A stretch of DNA of 64,000 bases from positions 1,459,301-1,523,300 of the forward strand of contig NZ_RJSG01000002.1 in assembly GCF_003725775.1 (NCBI RefSeq), given 5' to 3'. This stretch comes from Nocardioides marmorisolisilvae (GTDB taxonomy: Bacteria; Actinomycetota; Actinomycetes; Propionibacteriales; Nocardioidaceae). Made by a program: the position numbers and the translations under genes. Under the pieces are notes generated by a model. It saw only the letters and a list, made by a program, of their open reading frames with translations, was not told the DNA's origin and searched no databases. Shown here one piece after another: positions 29,701-39,288 of the stretch; the first letter of the stretch is position 1; each line of letters starts with the position of its first letter.

Positions 29701-31455
29701 TTACGGCAGCGCGGCCGCCAGGCTGGAGCCCGGAGCGGTCGGGAACATCAGGCGGGAGCCGCTGCCCCCACCGATGGTGACCGTGTTCAGCGACGGCAGC
29801 GTCGGGAAGGACAGCGCGGACTGCCCGACCAGCGAGAGCTGGATCCGGTGGCCGGCCTCGAACCGGTTCGCGATCGGCCAGAACTCCACGTGGTAGTTCC
29901 GTGCCTGGAGCGGGAGTGCGAGCGAGGTGTGGCTGTAGTCGCCGTACGGCTGCACGAGCTGGCCGCCGGCGTACAGCGACTTGGTCGGGATGATGTCCGG
30001 GAACGCGGTGTTGAGGCGACCGACGGCCATCGGCTTGGACTCACCGTTCGGCGCGACGTCGGAGATCACCGCCCAGATCTGCGTCGACGGCAATGTGCTG
30101 GACAGCTTGAGGTCCAGCGTCGCGGGGCCGACCGCGGTCACGGCGGACTGCAGCGCGCCGGTCGTGTAGGTCAGTCCGGTGAGGTTGGTCAGGTTCATGT
30201 CGCTGAGCGCCGGGATGAAGTCGGTGAGCTTGTTCAGCGGCCCGCCGTCGCCACCGGCCACGGTCGCGATCGTGTTCGGGTCGGTCGCGAGCGGGAACGA
30301 CGTGGCTGCCGGGTAGGCCTGGAGGCTGGGCAGCAGGTCCGGAGCTCCGCGGGTCAGCGTGCCGTTGTTCAGGGACGCGACGCCCTTGGCCTTGGTCTTC
30401 GACAGGCTCAGCGAGGTCCAGGTCGTCCCGGGCAGCGGCCAGTCGGACCCGGTGAGGTGCACGAACTGGCCCTCGGACAGCGCCTCGCGGCTGCCGTCCG
30501 CCGCCAGGATCTCGACCCGGGGCTCGTTCTGGACGCCGTTGTCGATGCCGCGGACGTAGTGGTCGAACCACTGGTTGATCGCGCCCAGGCCGTAGTCGGT
30601 GCCGCGCGGGGCGCCGTCGTGGGCACCGGTAACCAGCAACCGGGTGTCGATGCCCTGGTCGCGAAAGTACTGGAACGCCTGGTAGTCACCGCGCGGTTCG
30701 ACGTCGAAGGTGCCGTCGAGCATGAGCACCGGGAAGTGGTTCACGTTGCCGCGGAAGCCGCGCTGGACCCAGTAGTCGTCGAGTGTCGGGTTCAGCAGAC
30801 CGGCATCGAACCCGGCGGTCACCAGCCCGATGATCACGTCGAGGGCCGAGGACGGGTTCCGGGTCATGCGCTCCTGGCCCTGCGCGAGCGCCGGTGCACC
30901 GATCGCACCGAGGACGGCGAGGCCGGGCACCGAGTTCGGGATGCCGCCCGGGACGAGCAGGTCGCGGTAGAGCTCGAACGTTCCCGAGCGCAGCACCGCC
31001 GCCTTCACGCACGGCAGCTCCTGGTGCATCGAGTTGAAGATGACGATCGAGCTCGCCGAGAAGCCGGCGATGGCCAGCGCGCCGTTGCTCCACGGCTGCT
31101 GGCAGGCCCAGCGCAGCACGTCGACGACGTCCTGCTGAGCCTTCGGCCCGAGCACGTCGAAGGAGCCGTCGCTGTCGCCGGTACCGCGGTCCTGGACGGC
31201 CAGGAAGTTGTAGTCCGAGGAGAACGAGTACGTCGCCCCGGACTCGCCGTACGGGGTGAACTCGACGACCGTCGGGCGTGGGGTGTCGACGCCGGCAGTC
31301 GTCAGGGTCGCAGCCAGGCTGGTGCCGTCGGAGGTGGTGACGCGGAGCTTCTGGTCACCGGTGGCAGCGCTGCCCGAGCTCATCGGGAGCAGGGCGGCGG
31401 TCAGGCTCACCCCGGCGGCGACAAGACCGGCGAGCGTACGACGGGTGCTGAGCAT
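29701..31455 (-). CDS. Secreted CocE/NonD (S15)-family hydrolase
   Basis: A 584-residue protein with a signal peptide (about 1-31, cleaved after SGSAA). The alpha/beta-hydrolase domain has the CocE signature VQDRGTGDSDG, the nucleophile region IAGFSASS, an Asp in LDGTFDVEPRGD and a His in GAHDG. A beta-rich PepX C-terminal domain follows. The ATG at 31455 has GGAGG five bases upstream. It starts 20 bases after the last mas gene of the second mce operon on the same strand, so it may be the operon's final gene. A secreted esterase or amidase supplying substrates to that importer is a reasonable guess. Confidence 0.87.
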   Translation of the reverse strand: MLSTRRTLAGLVAAGVSLTAALLPMSSGSAATGDQKLRVTTSDGTSLAATLTTAGVDTPRPTVVEFTPYGESGATYSFSSDYNFLAVQDRGTGDSDGSFDVLGPKAQQDVVDVLRWACQQPWSNGALAIAGFSASSIVIFNSMHQELPCVKAAVLRSGTFELYRDLLVPGGIPNSVPGLAVLGAIGAPALAQGQERMTRNPSSALDVIIGLVTAGFDAGLLNPTLDDYWVQRGFRGNVNHFPVLMLDGTFDVEPRGDYQAFQYFRDQGIDTRLLVTGAHDGAPRGTDYGLGAINQWFDHYVRGIDNGVQNEPRVEILAADGSREALSEGQFVHLTGSDWPLPGTTWTSLSLSKTKAKGVASLNNGTLTRGAPDLLPSLQAYPAATSFPLATDPNTIATVAGGDGGPLNKLTDFIPALSDMNLTNLTGLTYTTGALQSAVTAVGPATLDLKLSSTLPSTQIWAVISDVAPNGESKPMAVGRLNTAFPDIIPTKSLYAGGQLVQPYGDYSHTSLALPLQARNYHVEFWPIANRFEAGHRIQLSLVGQSALSFPTLPSLNTVTIGGGSGSRLMFPTAPGSSLAAALP

Positions 31456-31475
31456 GGTGCCTCCAGGAGCTGCGG

Positions 31476-32027
31476 TCAGCCGTTGTTCGACAGACTGCTG
31501 ATGTTGACCTCGTCGACCAGCCACCGACCGCCCTGGCGCACCATCTTCATGGTCACCCGCGGCTGGTCCAGGCCCTTCTGCGGACCGGTCGAGCCGCTTC
31601 CGGGGTTGCTGATCGTCTGGTCGACGAAGAGCAGCACGGTCACGTGGTCGGCGTCCTTCACGATGGGCGCGGAGTCGACCACCGTCCCGTTGGCCTTCGC
31701 CTTGAGCTGGACGACCAGCTTCTTGATCGGCGCGCTGACCTCGGCGTACTGCTTGCGGAACTTCGCGGTGCCTGCGTCGTCGACCCAGGCGAAGTCCTTG
31801 TTCACGGATTTGTAGTCGTAGGTGGTCATCTCGACCACGGCGACCCGGGCGGCCTTGTTCGCGGCCTTGCCGGCCGCAGCCAGGCGGACCGCCTGGTCCT
31901 CCCCCTTCGAACCGCCGGTCTGCCAGAGCAGGGTCACGACGAGCAGGGCGACCAGACTCATCAGCAGCAACGAGCCGAGTCCGGTCACGACGAGCTGGAG
32001 CCGGTCCTTGCGGTCGGCCTCACTCAT
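31476..32027 (-). CDS. Mce-associated membrane protein (second mce operon)
   Basis: A 183-residue Mas protein: short N-terminus, one membrane helix (about 12-35), and an NTF2-like extracytoplasmic domain ending GGRWLVDEVNISSL. It overlaps the preceding mce gene by eight bases. It would support the second Mce complex. It lacks the zinc ribbon found in the Mas protein at 13072. Confidence 0.85.
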   Translation of the reverse strand: MSEADRKDRLQLVVTGLGSLLLMSLVALLVVTLLWQTGGSKGEDQAVRLAAAGKAANKAARVAVVEMTTYDYKSVNKDFAWVDDAGTAKFRKQYAEVSAPIKKLVVQLKAKANGTVVDSAPIVKDADHVTVLLFVDQTISNPGSGSTGPQKGLDQPRVTMKMVRQGGRWLVDEVNISSLSNNG

Positions 32028-33159
32028 CGACGGGTCCGGGCGCGTGGGCCGCGCCGCGCTGCAGGTTCGGCGCGTTGCTCGGGCAGTGCCCGGTGGTGAC
32101 CAGCGGACGACGCTGCGGGTTGGTCGGCTCGCGCATCGGGGTGCTGTAGCGGCACACGGTCGGTCGCTGCGGGATGCCCTCGATCTGCACGATGCCGTTC
32201 TTGATCGCCCGCGGGATCACGCTCAGGCCTCCGGGGTACTCGGCCAGGATCACGCCGAGGTGCGGGGCGTAGCTGCGGAAGAGGTTCGAGACCAGGACCG
32301 CCGTGCTCAGGAACTTCGGCAGGTACCCGTCCATGTCGTCGAGCAGCTGCTGGAGCTCCTCGACGTGCTGCGGAGCGGTCTCGAGCGTGGTGCGCAGCTC
32401 AGGGTCGTAGTTCTTCAGGAACGCCGCGAACTCCTTGGCCGAGCTCGCCAACGTCCGGATGTCGTCGGCCTTCTCGGTCCCGATCGAGAGCACGGTGTTG
32501 CCGTTGTTGATCAGCCGCTCCGTCTCGGGCCAGAGCTCGTCGAGCTGGGCGAGCAGCTGGGAACCCTGGTCGACCAGCTTGCCGATCTCCTCGCCGGTCC
32601 CGGCCAGACCGGTGCTGAGCTCGGTGAGCAGAGTGTGCAGCTGGCGGGCATCGATCTGATCCAGGAGCTTGTTCACGCTGATGACCGTCGAGGCCAGCGT
32701 CTTGGGCAGGTCGGTGGACGTGGCCGGGATGACCGAACCGTCGTGGAGGAACGGGCCCTTCGACGTCTTCGGCTGGAAGTCGAGGTACTGCTCACCGACC
32801 GGCGAGAGGCTGCGGACCTTGACCACCGAGTTTGCCGGGATCTTGTCCGAGGACGTGATCACGACCTTCGCCTCGACGCCGTCGTCGGTCAGCTTGATCT
32901 GGTGGACCTTGCCGACCTTCACGCCACGGTAGGTCACCGACGAGCCCTCGAAGAGGCCGCCGGTCGAGGTCAGCTCGACCCGGATGGTCTTGGTGCCGCG
33001 CAGGATCGGGGTGTCCAGGACGTTGTTGAACAAGTACGCCAACGTCACCATCAGCACGACGATGACGCCGATGAGGCTCATCCAGAGCCGGTCAGCGAGG
33101 ATCCCGCGCAGGTTGTGCAGCGGCCGGACCGATGCGACCGAGTCGCCTCCGTAGCTCAT
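32020..33159 (-). CDS. MceF-type subunit (second mce operon)
   Basis: A 379-residue MCE protein with one membrane helix (about 27-47), an MCE domain (GGLFEGSSVTYRGVKVGKVHQI and PVGEQYLDFQP), a long helical segment and a Pro/Arg-rich tail. GEQYLDFQP marks the F position, as in the first operon. It overlaps the E subunit by four bases. Confidence 0.86.
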   Translation of the reverse strand: MSYGGDSVASVRPLHNLRGILADRLWMSLIGVIVVLMVTLAYLFNNVLDTPILRGTKTIRVELTSTGGLFEGSSVTYRGVKVGKVHQIKLTDDGVEAKVVITSSDKIPANSVVKVRSLSPVGEQYLDFQPKTSKGPFLHDGSVIPATSTDLPKTLASTVISVNKLLDQIDARQLHTLLTELSTGLAGTGEEIGKLVDQGSQLLAQLDELWPETERLINNGNTVLSIGTEKADDIRTLASSAKEFAAFLKNYDPELRTTLETAPQHVEELQQLLDDMDGYLPKFLSTAVLVSNLFRSYAPHLGVILAEYPGGLSVIPRAIKNGIVQIEGIPQRPTVCRYSTPMREPTNPQRRPLVTTGHCPSNAPNLQRGAAHAPGPVDE

Positions 33160-34280
33160 CGGGCACCTCCCAGCAGTGCGGTGAGACTGACCGGTGAGCT
33201 CGATCCGCTCGGCGCCTTGGGCTTGCCGGCCAGGCCGGTGAGGCCGCCGAGCAGACCGCCGGTGCCGTTGCCGTTGGTCCCGGTGCTGCCACCGCCGCCC
33301 GGTCCGAGCAGGTTGGGCAGGTTCAGGCCGGCGAAGTTGATGCCGAGCTTGAGGCTCAGGTAGTCACCGGGGGTGACGCCGTTCAGGGTGTTGCTGACGT
33401 CGACCAGCGCCCGCAGCGACGGGCCGAGCAACGCGGTGTTGTTCAGGAACTCCTGGAGGACCGGCGAGACCTCGCGGACCATCTGCAGGATCTGCGTCCG
33501 GGTCTTGACCACGACGTCGTTCGCGGTGCCGGAGAACTCGGCGAGCTTGGCCAGCAGCGCGGTGAAGTCGGGCGTGTTCTCCCGCAGGACAGCAGCCGCC
33601 GGCTGGATGTCCTTCAGCGCCTCGCGGATGATGGCGCGGTTCTGGTTCGCGATCTTGGAGACCGCTGCCAGTGCCCGCAGCGCCCGGTCGATGTCGCCGG
33701 TGGTCGCGTCGGCACCGTCGAGGAAGGTGTTGGCCCGGACCAGCAGCTCGCGCACCGTGTCCTCGCGGCCCCCGAGCGCCTCGTTGAGCTGGTCGGTCAC
33801 GGTCTGGAGCTGGTTGAGCCCGCCGCCGTTGACGAGCAGCGACGCCGACGACAGCGCGTCCTCGACCGTCGGCGCCGTGGTCGACTTCTTCGGGTCCAGG
33901 CTGCCGCCGTCCTTGACCAGGGCACCGTCGGCGGGGTTGGTGACGTCGACGAAGAGCTCGCCGAGCGGGGTCGTGTAGCGCAGCCGGGCCGAGGCGTCCT
34001 GGCGGACCTTGGCAGACCGACGGACCTCGAGTGTGGCGATGGCCTTGAAGTCAGCCGTGGTCACCGAGCGGACCTTGCCCTCGTTGACGCCGTTGACCTT
34101 CACCTGGGCGCCCTGGGCGAGGTTGAGGGCCTCGTCGAAACGCACCTTGATCGTGATGGTGTCGCCGCTGACGCCGTTGCCGGGCAGCGGCAGGTCGGCC
34201 ATGGTCGGTCCGCAGCCGGTGACCAGAGCGATCCCGACCAGGCCCGTGAGTGCGGCGAGCAGCCGCTTCCGGGCGCTCAT
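33156..34280 (-). CDS. MceE-type lipoprotein subunit (second mce operon)
   Basis: A 374-residue MCE lipoprotein with lipobox LVTGC (lipidated Cys23), an MCE domain containing VNGVNEGKVRSV and PLGELFVDVTNP, helical repeats, and a Gly/Asn/Ser-rich tail. The ATG at 34280 overlaps the D subunit's stop (ATGA). It is the usual lipoprotein of an Mce operon. Confidence 0.86.
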   Translation of the reverse strand: MSARKRLLAALTGLVGIALVTGCGPTMADLPLPGNGVSGDTITIKVRFDEALNLAQGAQVKVNGVNEGKVRSVTTADFKAIATLEVRRSAKVRQDASARLRYTTPLGELFVDVTNPADGALVKDGGSLDPKKSTTAPTVEDALSSASLLVNGGGLNQLQTVTDQLNEALGGREDTVRELLVRANTFLDGADATTGDIDRALRALAAVSKIANQNRAIIREALKDIQPAAAVLRENTPDFTALLAKLAEFSGTANDVVVKTRTQILQMVREVSPVLQEFLNNTALLGPSLRALVDVSNTLNGVTPGDYLSLKLGINFAGLNLPNLLGPGGGGSTGTNGNGTGGLLGGLTGLAGKPKAPSGSSSPVSLTALLGGAR

Positions 34281-35335
34281 CCCAGTCCCAGCAGTGCGAG
34301 GAGGTTGTTCAGGTTCAGCAGCGACGGTCCGAAGGCCGCACACATCTGGTTCGACTGCGGCGTGCTGCAGAGCGTGTTCACGATGCTCGCGACACCCGGC
34401 AGGATCACCGTCGGGTCCACCCGGACCTCGAGCTTGTCGCCGTGCAGGATCCCCTCGAGGTTCTGCAGCGCGACCGGCATCACTCGCAGGGTCTCGGTCA
34501 GCTGGTCCTTCTTGCTCATCAGGGTGTTCATCACCGAGACGCTCTGGTTGAGCGCCTGGACCAGCTGCTGGCGGTTGGTGTGGGCGAAGTCGGCGACCAG
34601 CGTGATCGCCTCTTGCAGCGAGACCAGCGTCGAGCGGAAGTTCTGCCGCTCATCGGCGAGCAGCTTGCTGGCCTGGCTGACCGAGCCGATGAAGTCCTTC
34701 ACCAGCTGCTGGTTGTCCGCGATCGCGGTCGTCAGCGCGTCGAGCGACTTCACCGTCGAGGAGATGTTCTCGCGCTGGTTGGAGATGGTGTCCACGGCGC
34801 TGCCGAGCGAGGTGATCGCCTCGTTGAACTCCTCGCCCTTGCCGTTCACCGCGCGCGAGCCGGAGAGCAGGATCCGCTTGATTGCGTCCTTGGTCTCCTT
34901 CGAGCCGGAGATGCCGGTGGCGAAGGTGTTCAGCGCCGCGAGCACGTCGTCGAAGTCGACCGGCGTACGGGTCTTCTCGGTGTCGATGACCGCGCCGTCG
35001 TGCATCTTCGGACCGGAGTGGTAGACCGGCGTCAGCTCGACGTACCGGTCCGTGGCGACCGACCGGGCGACCACGACGGCGCCGGCGTCCGCCGGGACTG
35101 CCTGGCCCTTGTCGATCTCCATCGTGACCCGGACGTGGTCCCCGTCGGGCTTGATCGAGGTCACCGTGCCGACCGGGACGCCGAGGATGCCGACGTCGTT
35201 GCCGACGAACAGACCTGCGGAGTCCTTCATCAGGGCGGTGATCTTCATCTTGCCGCCGAGCGACGGCACGCCGGTGCAGCCGCTCACGCCGAAGAACACG
35301 GCGAGCACCAGGAGGACGCTGAGGATCTTCTTCAT
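34277..35335 (-). CDS. MceD-type subunit that is also a lipoprotein (second mce operon)
   Basis: A 352-residue MCE protein beginning MKKILSVLLVLAVFFGVSGC, a clear lipoprotein signal with the lipidated cysteine at residue 20. An MCE domain follows (NDVGILGVPVGTVTSIKPDGD and VATDRYVELTP), then a helical region. In the first operon the D subunit has a plain membrane helix, so this operon encodes two adjacent lipoproteins (D and E). Start and stop overlap neighbours by one and four bases. Confidence 0.85.
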   Translation of the reverse strand: MKKILSVLLVLAVFFGVSGCTGVPSLGGKMKITALMKDSAGLFVGNDVGILGVPVGTVTSIKPDGDHVRVTMEIDKGQAVPADAGAVVVARSVATDRYVELTPVYHSGPKMHDGAVIDTEKTRTPVDFDDVLAALNTFATGISGSKETKDAIKRILLSGSRAVNGKGEEFNEAITSLGSAVDTISNQRENISSTVKSLDALTTAIADNQQLVKDFIGSVSQASKLLADERQNFRSTLVSLQEAITLVADFAHTNRQQLVQALNQSVSVMNTLMSKKDQLTETLRVMPVALQNLEGILHGDKLEVRVDPTVILPGVASIVNTLCSTPQSNQMCAAFGPSLLNLNNLLALLGLG

Positions 35336-36306
35336 CAGCAGTCTCCCGAGGTGCGGCAGCGGACGTCGTCCGGCGGGATCGCGGAACCGTTGACGAACAG
35401 GTCGCCCCAGGGGCCGTTGCCGGTGGCGTTGGCGACGTAGCGGACAGCAGGCGCGACGTTGTCGAGCAGGTCCTTGAGCACCTTGTCCTGGCTGCGCAGG
35501 GTGGAGAGGACCTGGTTGAGCTTCCGGAACGCCGGGCCGAGGTCTGCCTGGGTGTCGTCGATGATGCCGGCCAGGTTCTGCGCGAGCGCGGTGGTCTCGG
35601 TGAGCAGCGTGTGGATCGCCGCGCGACGGCTGTTGATCTCGTTCAGCACCAGGGTCGACTGCTTCATCAGGTCGACGATGTCGACGCTGCTGGCGCCGAG
35701 CTGGTCGGTGATCTTGCGCGCTGCGTTGAACAGCTCGGCGGTCTGGGTGCTCCGCGCGGTGACCGCCTCGGACAGCCGGGCCACGCCGTTCAGCGCCGGC
35801 CCGAGTCCTTCGGTGGTGGCGTCGAGGGTCTTGCTGGCCTCGGTCAGCGCCTTGGCGAGCAGCAGCGGGTCGAGCTTCTGCAGCGTTCCGGTGCCCTTCT
35901 CCAGCACGTCCTGGAGGTTGTAGGGCACCGACGTGCGCGAGAGCGGGATCCGGGAGATCTCGCCGCTGCCGAGCGGCTTCACGTCGAGGTAGTGGGTGCC
36001 GAGGAGCGTGGCGACCTTCACCGCGGCGGTCGTCTTGCTCCCCAGCCGCACGTCCTTGCTGACGGTGAAGGTGACCTTCACCTGGTCACCGTCGAGCTTG
36101 ATGCCCTTGATCTGCCCGACCGGTACGCCGTGCACCTTGACGTCCTCGCTGACCCGCAGCCCGGCGGTCTGGGCGAGGATCGCGGTGTAGGACTTCTTGC
36201 CGAACGGGATCACCGAGATGCCGACGACGACGAGGCCGAGGAGCGCGCCGATCAGGATGGCGACGAGGCCGATCTTGAACGGGTCACGGGCGGCGAGCGG
36301 CTTCAC
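35335..36306 (-). CDS. MceC-type subunit (second mce operon)
   Basis: A 323-residue MCE protein: membrane helix (about 12-34), MCE domain (EDVKVHGVPVGQIKGIKLDGD and LLGTHYLDVKP), helical region and two cysteines at the C-terminus (RCRTSGDC). The start is set to GTG at 36306, which has GGAGGT six bases upstream and overlaps the B stop by GTGA. A GTG at 36324 precedes the ribosome binding site and is rejected. Confidence 0.85.
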   Translation of the reverse strand: MKPLAARDPFKIGLVAILIGALLGLVVVGISVIPFGKKSYTAILAQTAGLRVSEDVKVHGVPVGQIKGIKLDGDQVKVTFTVSKDVRLGSKTTAAVKVATLLGTHYLDVKPLGSGEISRIPLSRTSVPYNLQDVLEKGTGTLQKLDPLLLAKALTEASKTLDATTEGLGPALNGVARLSEAVTARSTQTAELFNAARKITDQLGASSVDIVDLMKQSTLVLNEINSRRAAIHTLLTETTALAQNLAGIIDDTQADLGPAFRKLNQVLSTLRSQDKVLKDLLDNVAPAVRYVANATGNGPWGDLFVNGSAIPPDDVRCRTSGDC

Positions 36307-37319
36307 TTGCACACCTCCGACCACGGTCCGTTGCTGGACCCGTTGAGGTTCAGCTGCGCGGCGCCGACCCCGACGGTGATCGAGCAGAAGTACAGGTTCA
36401 CGGCGTTCTGGTAGCTCGACGCGCGACCGAGGGCGGCGAGCGCCTGACCGAAGGAGCCGAGGGCGTCGACGAACGGCTGCCGGTTGGCGAGGAACAGCTT
36501 CATGGTCGCGTTGAACTTCTTCACGGCCTCGACGGTCGGCGTACGGGCGTCGGTGAGCAGCTGGGCGGTGGACTGGATCAGCTCGCTCATCCCGTCGATG
36601 GAGGCGCCGATCGACTTGCGGTCGGCGGCGAGGCCGGTCATCAGCGCCTTCAGCTCGACCACGCTGCTGCGCAGCTCGGTGCCCTGGCCGGCCATGTCGG
36701 TGAGCACCGGGGTCAGGTTGTCCAGGACCTCGCCGACGATCTGGTCACGGTCGGCCAGGAAGTTGGTGAGCTTCGCCGTGCGTTGGAGCAGGCTCTCCAC
36801 CGTGCCGCCCTCGCCCTGCAGGACGCGGACCACGGACTCGGCCAGCTGGTTCACGTCGTCGGGGCGCAGCGCCTCGAACAGCGGGCGGAAGCCGTTGAGC
36901 AGCTCGGTCAGGTCGAACCCGGGGTTCGTGCGGTTCAACGGCACCGTCGAGCCCGCGGTCATCGCCGGCCCGTGCTTGGGTCCCTGGACCATCGCGAGGT
37001 ACCGCTGGCCGAGCAGGTTCTGGTAGCGCATCACGAGGGTGGTCGTGGTCAGCAGCTTCTGGCGCTTGACCAGGTTGAAGTCGACCTCAGCGCCTTCCTT
37101 GGTGATCTTCACGCTCTGGACGCGGCCGACGCGGACGCCGGCGACGCGGATGTCGTCGCCGCTGCGCAGGCCCGAGACGTCACTGAACTCGGCCTTGTAG
37201 TGGACGGTCTCGCCGGACAGGCCGTGCAGCATCGTGTTCACCAGCAGGTAGCCGAGCAGCACGGCGACCAGCGCGAACAGGCTGAACTTGACCAGGATGG
37301 CCTTGAACCCGGCGATCAT
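36303..37319 (-). CDS. MceB-type subunit (second mce operon)
   Basis: A 338-residue MCE protein with an N-terminal helix (about 10-30), an MCE domain (DDIRVAGVRVGRVQSV and NLLGQRYLAMVQG) and the B-type segment LTELLNGFRPLFEALRPDDVN. C-terminal cysteines occur in YFCS and SEVCK. Four-base overlaps link it to the A and C genes. Confidence 0.86.
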   Translation of the reverse strand: MIAGFKAILVKFSLFALVAVLLGYLLVNTMLHGLSGETVHYKAEFSDVSGLRSGDDIRVAGVRVGRVQSVKITKEGAEVDFNLVKRQKLLTTTTLVMRYQNLLGQRYLAMVQGPKHGPAMTAGSTVPLNRTNPGFDLTELLNGFRPLFEALRPDDVNQLAESVVRVLQGEGGTVESLLQRTAKLTNFLADRDQIVGEVLDNLTPVLTDMAGQGTELRSSVVELKALMTGLAADRKSIGASIDGMSELIQSTAQLLTDARTPTVEAVKKFNATMKLFLANRQPFVDALGSFGQALAALGRASSYQNAVNLYFCSITVGVGAAQLNLNGSSNGPWSEVCK

Positions 37320-38416
37320 CGGGAGCCTCCCGAGAGCATCCGGCTGACGCCGACCCGACCCGCACCGGTGCAGTTGTCACCACGGGCCGCACCGAACCGC
37401 GGGCAGTCGGCCCGGGTGTAGTACGGCGGCACGTCGAGGTTGAACGTCGTCACCGAGTTCAGGAAGCCGTCGTGCAGCACTGTCTTGAGCTTGTCGTCGA
37501 GGAGCTTGTTCGTCAGGAACGCCTCGGTGATGCCGGCGTGCCGGTTCGCGTACACGACGTCGAGCAGCCGGGCCGAGTTGTCGATGAACCGGATCAGGTC
37601 GGCGGAGTTCGCCTTCACGAAGGTGTTCGCCTGCGTGGTCAGCGTGAGTCCTCCGGAGATCAGGGTGGCGAGCGAGGCCTTCTCGTCGACGATCGTGCGC
37701 GCCGTCACCAGCGCGTCGTTGGTGGCCTGGAAGAGGTCCGGCGCGACCTGCTGGGCGAGCTCGAGGTTCTCGGCGAGCTTGCGGACGTCGTCGCGGATCA
37801 GCGGCATCTTCGGGTTGAGCTTGGCCAGGTAGGCGTTGGCCACGTCGATCGTCTTGCCGAGCTTGATGCCCCGACCGTCGAGTGCCTGCGCGGCGGAGCC
37901 GATCGCCGAGGCAAGCTCGGCCGGGCCGACGGCCTTGACGAGCGAGTCGATGTCGTCGAGGGCCTGCTGGAGCTCGAGGGTCCCCTGGGTCTTGTCCGCC
38001 GGGATCACCGCTCCGGCCCTCAACCCCTTCTTGGCCGCCACGCTCCCCTTCGGCGGCACCAGGTCGACGAACGACGTACCGAAGACCGTGGCCGGGAGGA
38101 TCCGGGCGACCACGTTGGCCGGCACCATGTCCAGGTCGTTCTGCGAGATCAGGATGTTCACCCGAACGCCGCCGTCCGCACCCGGCCCGATGCCGGTGAC
38201 GCGGCCGACGATGACGCCACGGACCTTCACGTCGGCGCCCTTGGCGAGCGAACCGCCGGCGTCGCGAAGCTCCGCGGAGACGTGCTTGGGGCCGCCGAGG
38301 CTCCCGGTCGACTTCATGAACAGGAGCGTGAGGGCGATCGCGAGCACGACGAGAGCCGCCAACCCGCGGACTGCGAGATCGCGGCGGGTCAGCTCCTTGC
38401 GGACGGCCTGGGCCAC
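37316..38416 (-). CDS. MceA-type subunit (second mce operon)
   Basis: A 366-residue MCE protein with one membrane helix (about 18-36), an MCE domain (ADVKVRGVIVGRVTGI and VFGTSFVDLVPP), and a helical region. It starts with GTG at 38416, five bases after the permease stop. The divergence from Mce4A (FGTSFVDL instead of FGQKYVAL) and the missing KstR site suggest a different lipid substrate. Confidence 0.86.
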   Translation of the reverse strand: MAQAVRKELTRRDLAVRGLAALVVLAIALTLLFMKSTGSLGGPKHVSAELRDAGGSLAKGADVKVRGVIVGRVTGIGPGADGGVRVNILISQNDLDMVPANVVARILPATVFGTSFVDLVPPKGSVAAKKGLRAGAVIPADKTQGTLELQQALDDIDSLVKAVGPAELASAIGSAAQALDGRGIKLGKTIDVANAYLAKLNPKMPLIRDDVRKLAENLELAQQVAPDLFQATNDALVTARTIVDEKASLATLISGGLTLTTQANTFVKANSADLIRFIDNSARLLDVVYANRHAGITEAFLTNKLLDDKLKTVLHDGFLNSVTTFNLDVPPYYTRADCPRFGAARGDNCTGAGRVGVSRMLSGGSR

Positions 38417-38421
38417 TCAGA

Positions 38422-39288
38422 TCACCCCGAGACCCGGAAGCCGGACGCGCTGCCCCAGAAGAGCAGCGTCATGACCATGTCGAGCAGGACGACCGAGACG
38501 ATGCTCGCGCGGATCGCGCGGCCGGTCGCCTCACCCACCGCCTGCGGACCGCCGCTGGCGCGCATGCCGTACCAGCAGTGGATCAGCGCGATCGCGGTCG
38601 AGAAGACCAGGATCTTCACCACCGAGAGGAACACGTCGCGCGGCAGGATGAACGTGGAGAAGTAGTGGTCGTACTGGCCCGGCGACTGGCCGAACAGGAC
38701 CACGACCGAGAGCGCCGAGGCGATGTAGGAGCCGATCAGGCCGATCAGGTAGAGCGGCAGGATCGCGATGCCGGTGGCGATCACGCGGGTCGTGACCAGG
38801 AAGCGGATCGGCGGGATCGCCATCACCTCGAGGGCGTCCACCTCCTCGGCGATCTTCATCGAGCCGAGCTGGGCGGTGAAGCGGCAGCCCACCTGGGAGC
38901 CGAGCGCCAGCGCCGCGATGATCGGGGCGAGCTCGCGGGTGTTGGCCGAGGCGGAGATGAAGCCGGTGAGCGGCGCGAGGCCGACGATCTCCAGGCCGTT
39001 GAAGCCCTCGATGCCGAGCGACGTACCGGCCGAGAGCGCCAGCAGCACCATGACGCCGATGGTGCCGCCGCCGACGACCAGGGCGCCCGAACCCCAGGCG
39101 ATGTCCTTGAGCTGGCGCAGCACCTCGCGGTGGTAGCGGTTGATCGTGATCGGGATCGAGGCGACGGTGCGCGCGCAGAAGGTGCCGAAGTCACCGATCT
39201 GGGCGAGAGCGGTCATCAGCCCGTCGACCATCTTGACGATGTAGTCGGCGACGCTGGGTCGCGGCGTCGGGCTGTCGGCGGCGCTCAT
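38422..39288 (-). CDS. YrbEB-type ABC permease (second mce operon)
   Basis: A 288-residue MlaE/YrbE permease with the signature QLGSMKIAEEVDALEVMAIPP and about five or six membrane helices. The first 30 residues form a cytoplasmic extension. It overlaps the partner permease by four bases (ATGA). Confidence 0.9.
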   Translation of the reverse strand: MSAADSPTPRPSVADYIVKMVDGLMTALAQIGDFGTFCARTVASIPITINRYHREVLRQLKDIAWGSGALVVGGGTIGVMVLLALSAGTSLGIEGFNGLEIVGLAPLTGFISASANTRELAPIIAALALGSQVGCRFTAQLGSMKIAEEVDALEVMAIPPIRFLVTTRVIATGIAILPLYLIGLIGSYIASALSVVVLFGQSPGQYDHYFSTFILPRDVFLSVVKILVFSTAIALIHCWYGMRASGGPQAVGEATGRAIRASIVSVVLLDMVMTLLFWGSASGFRVSG

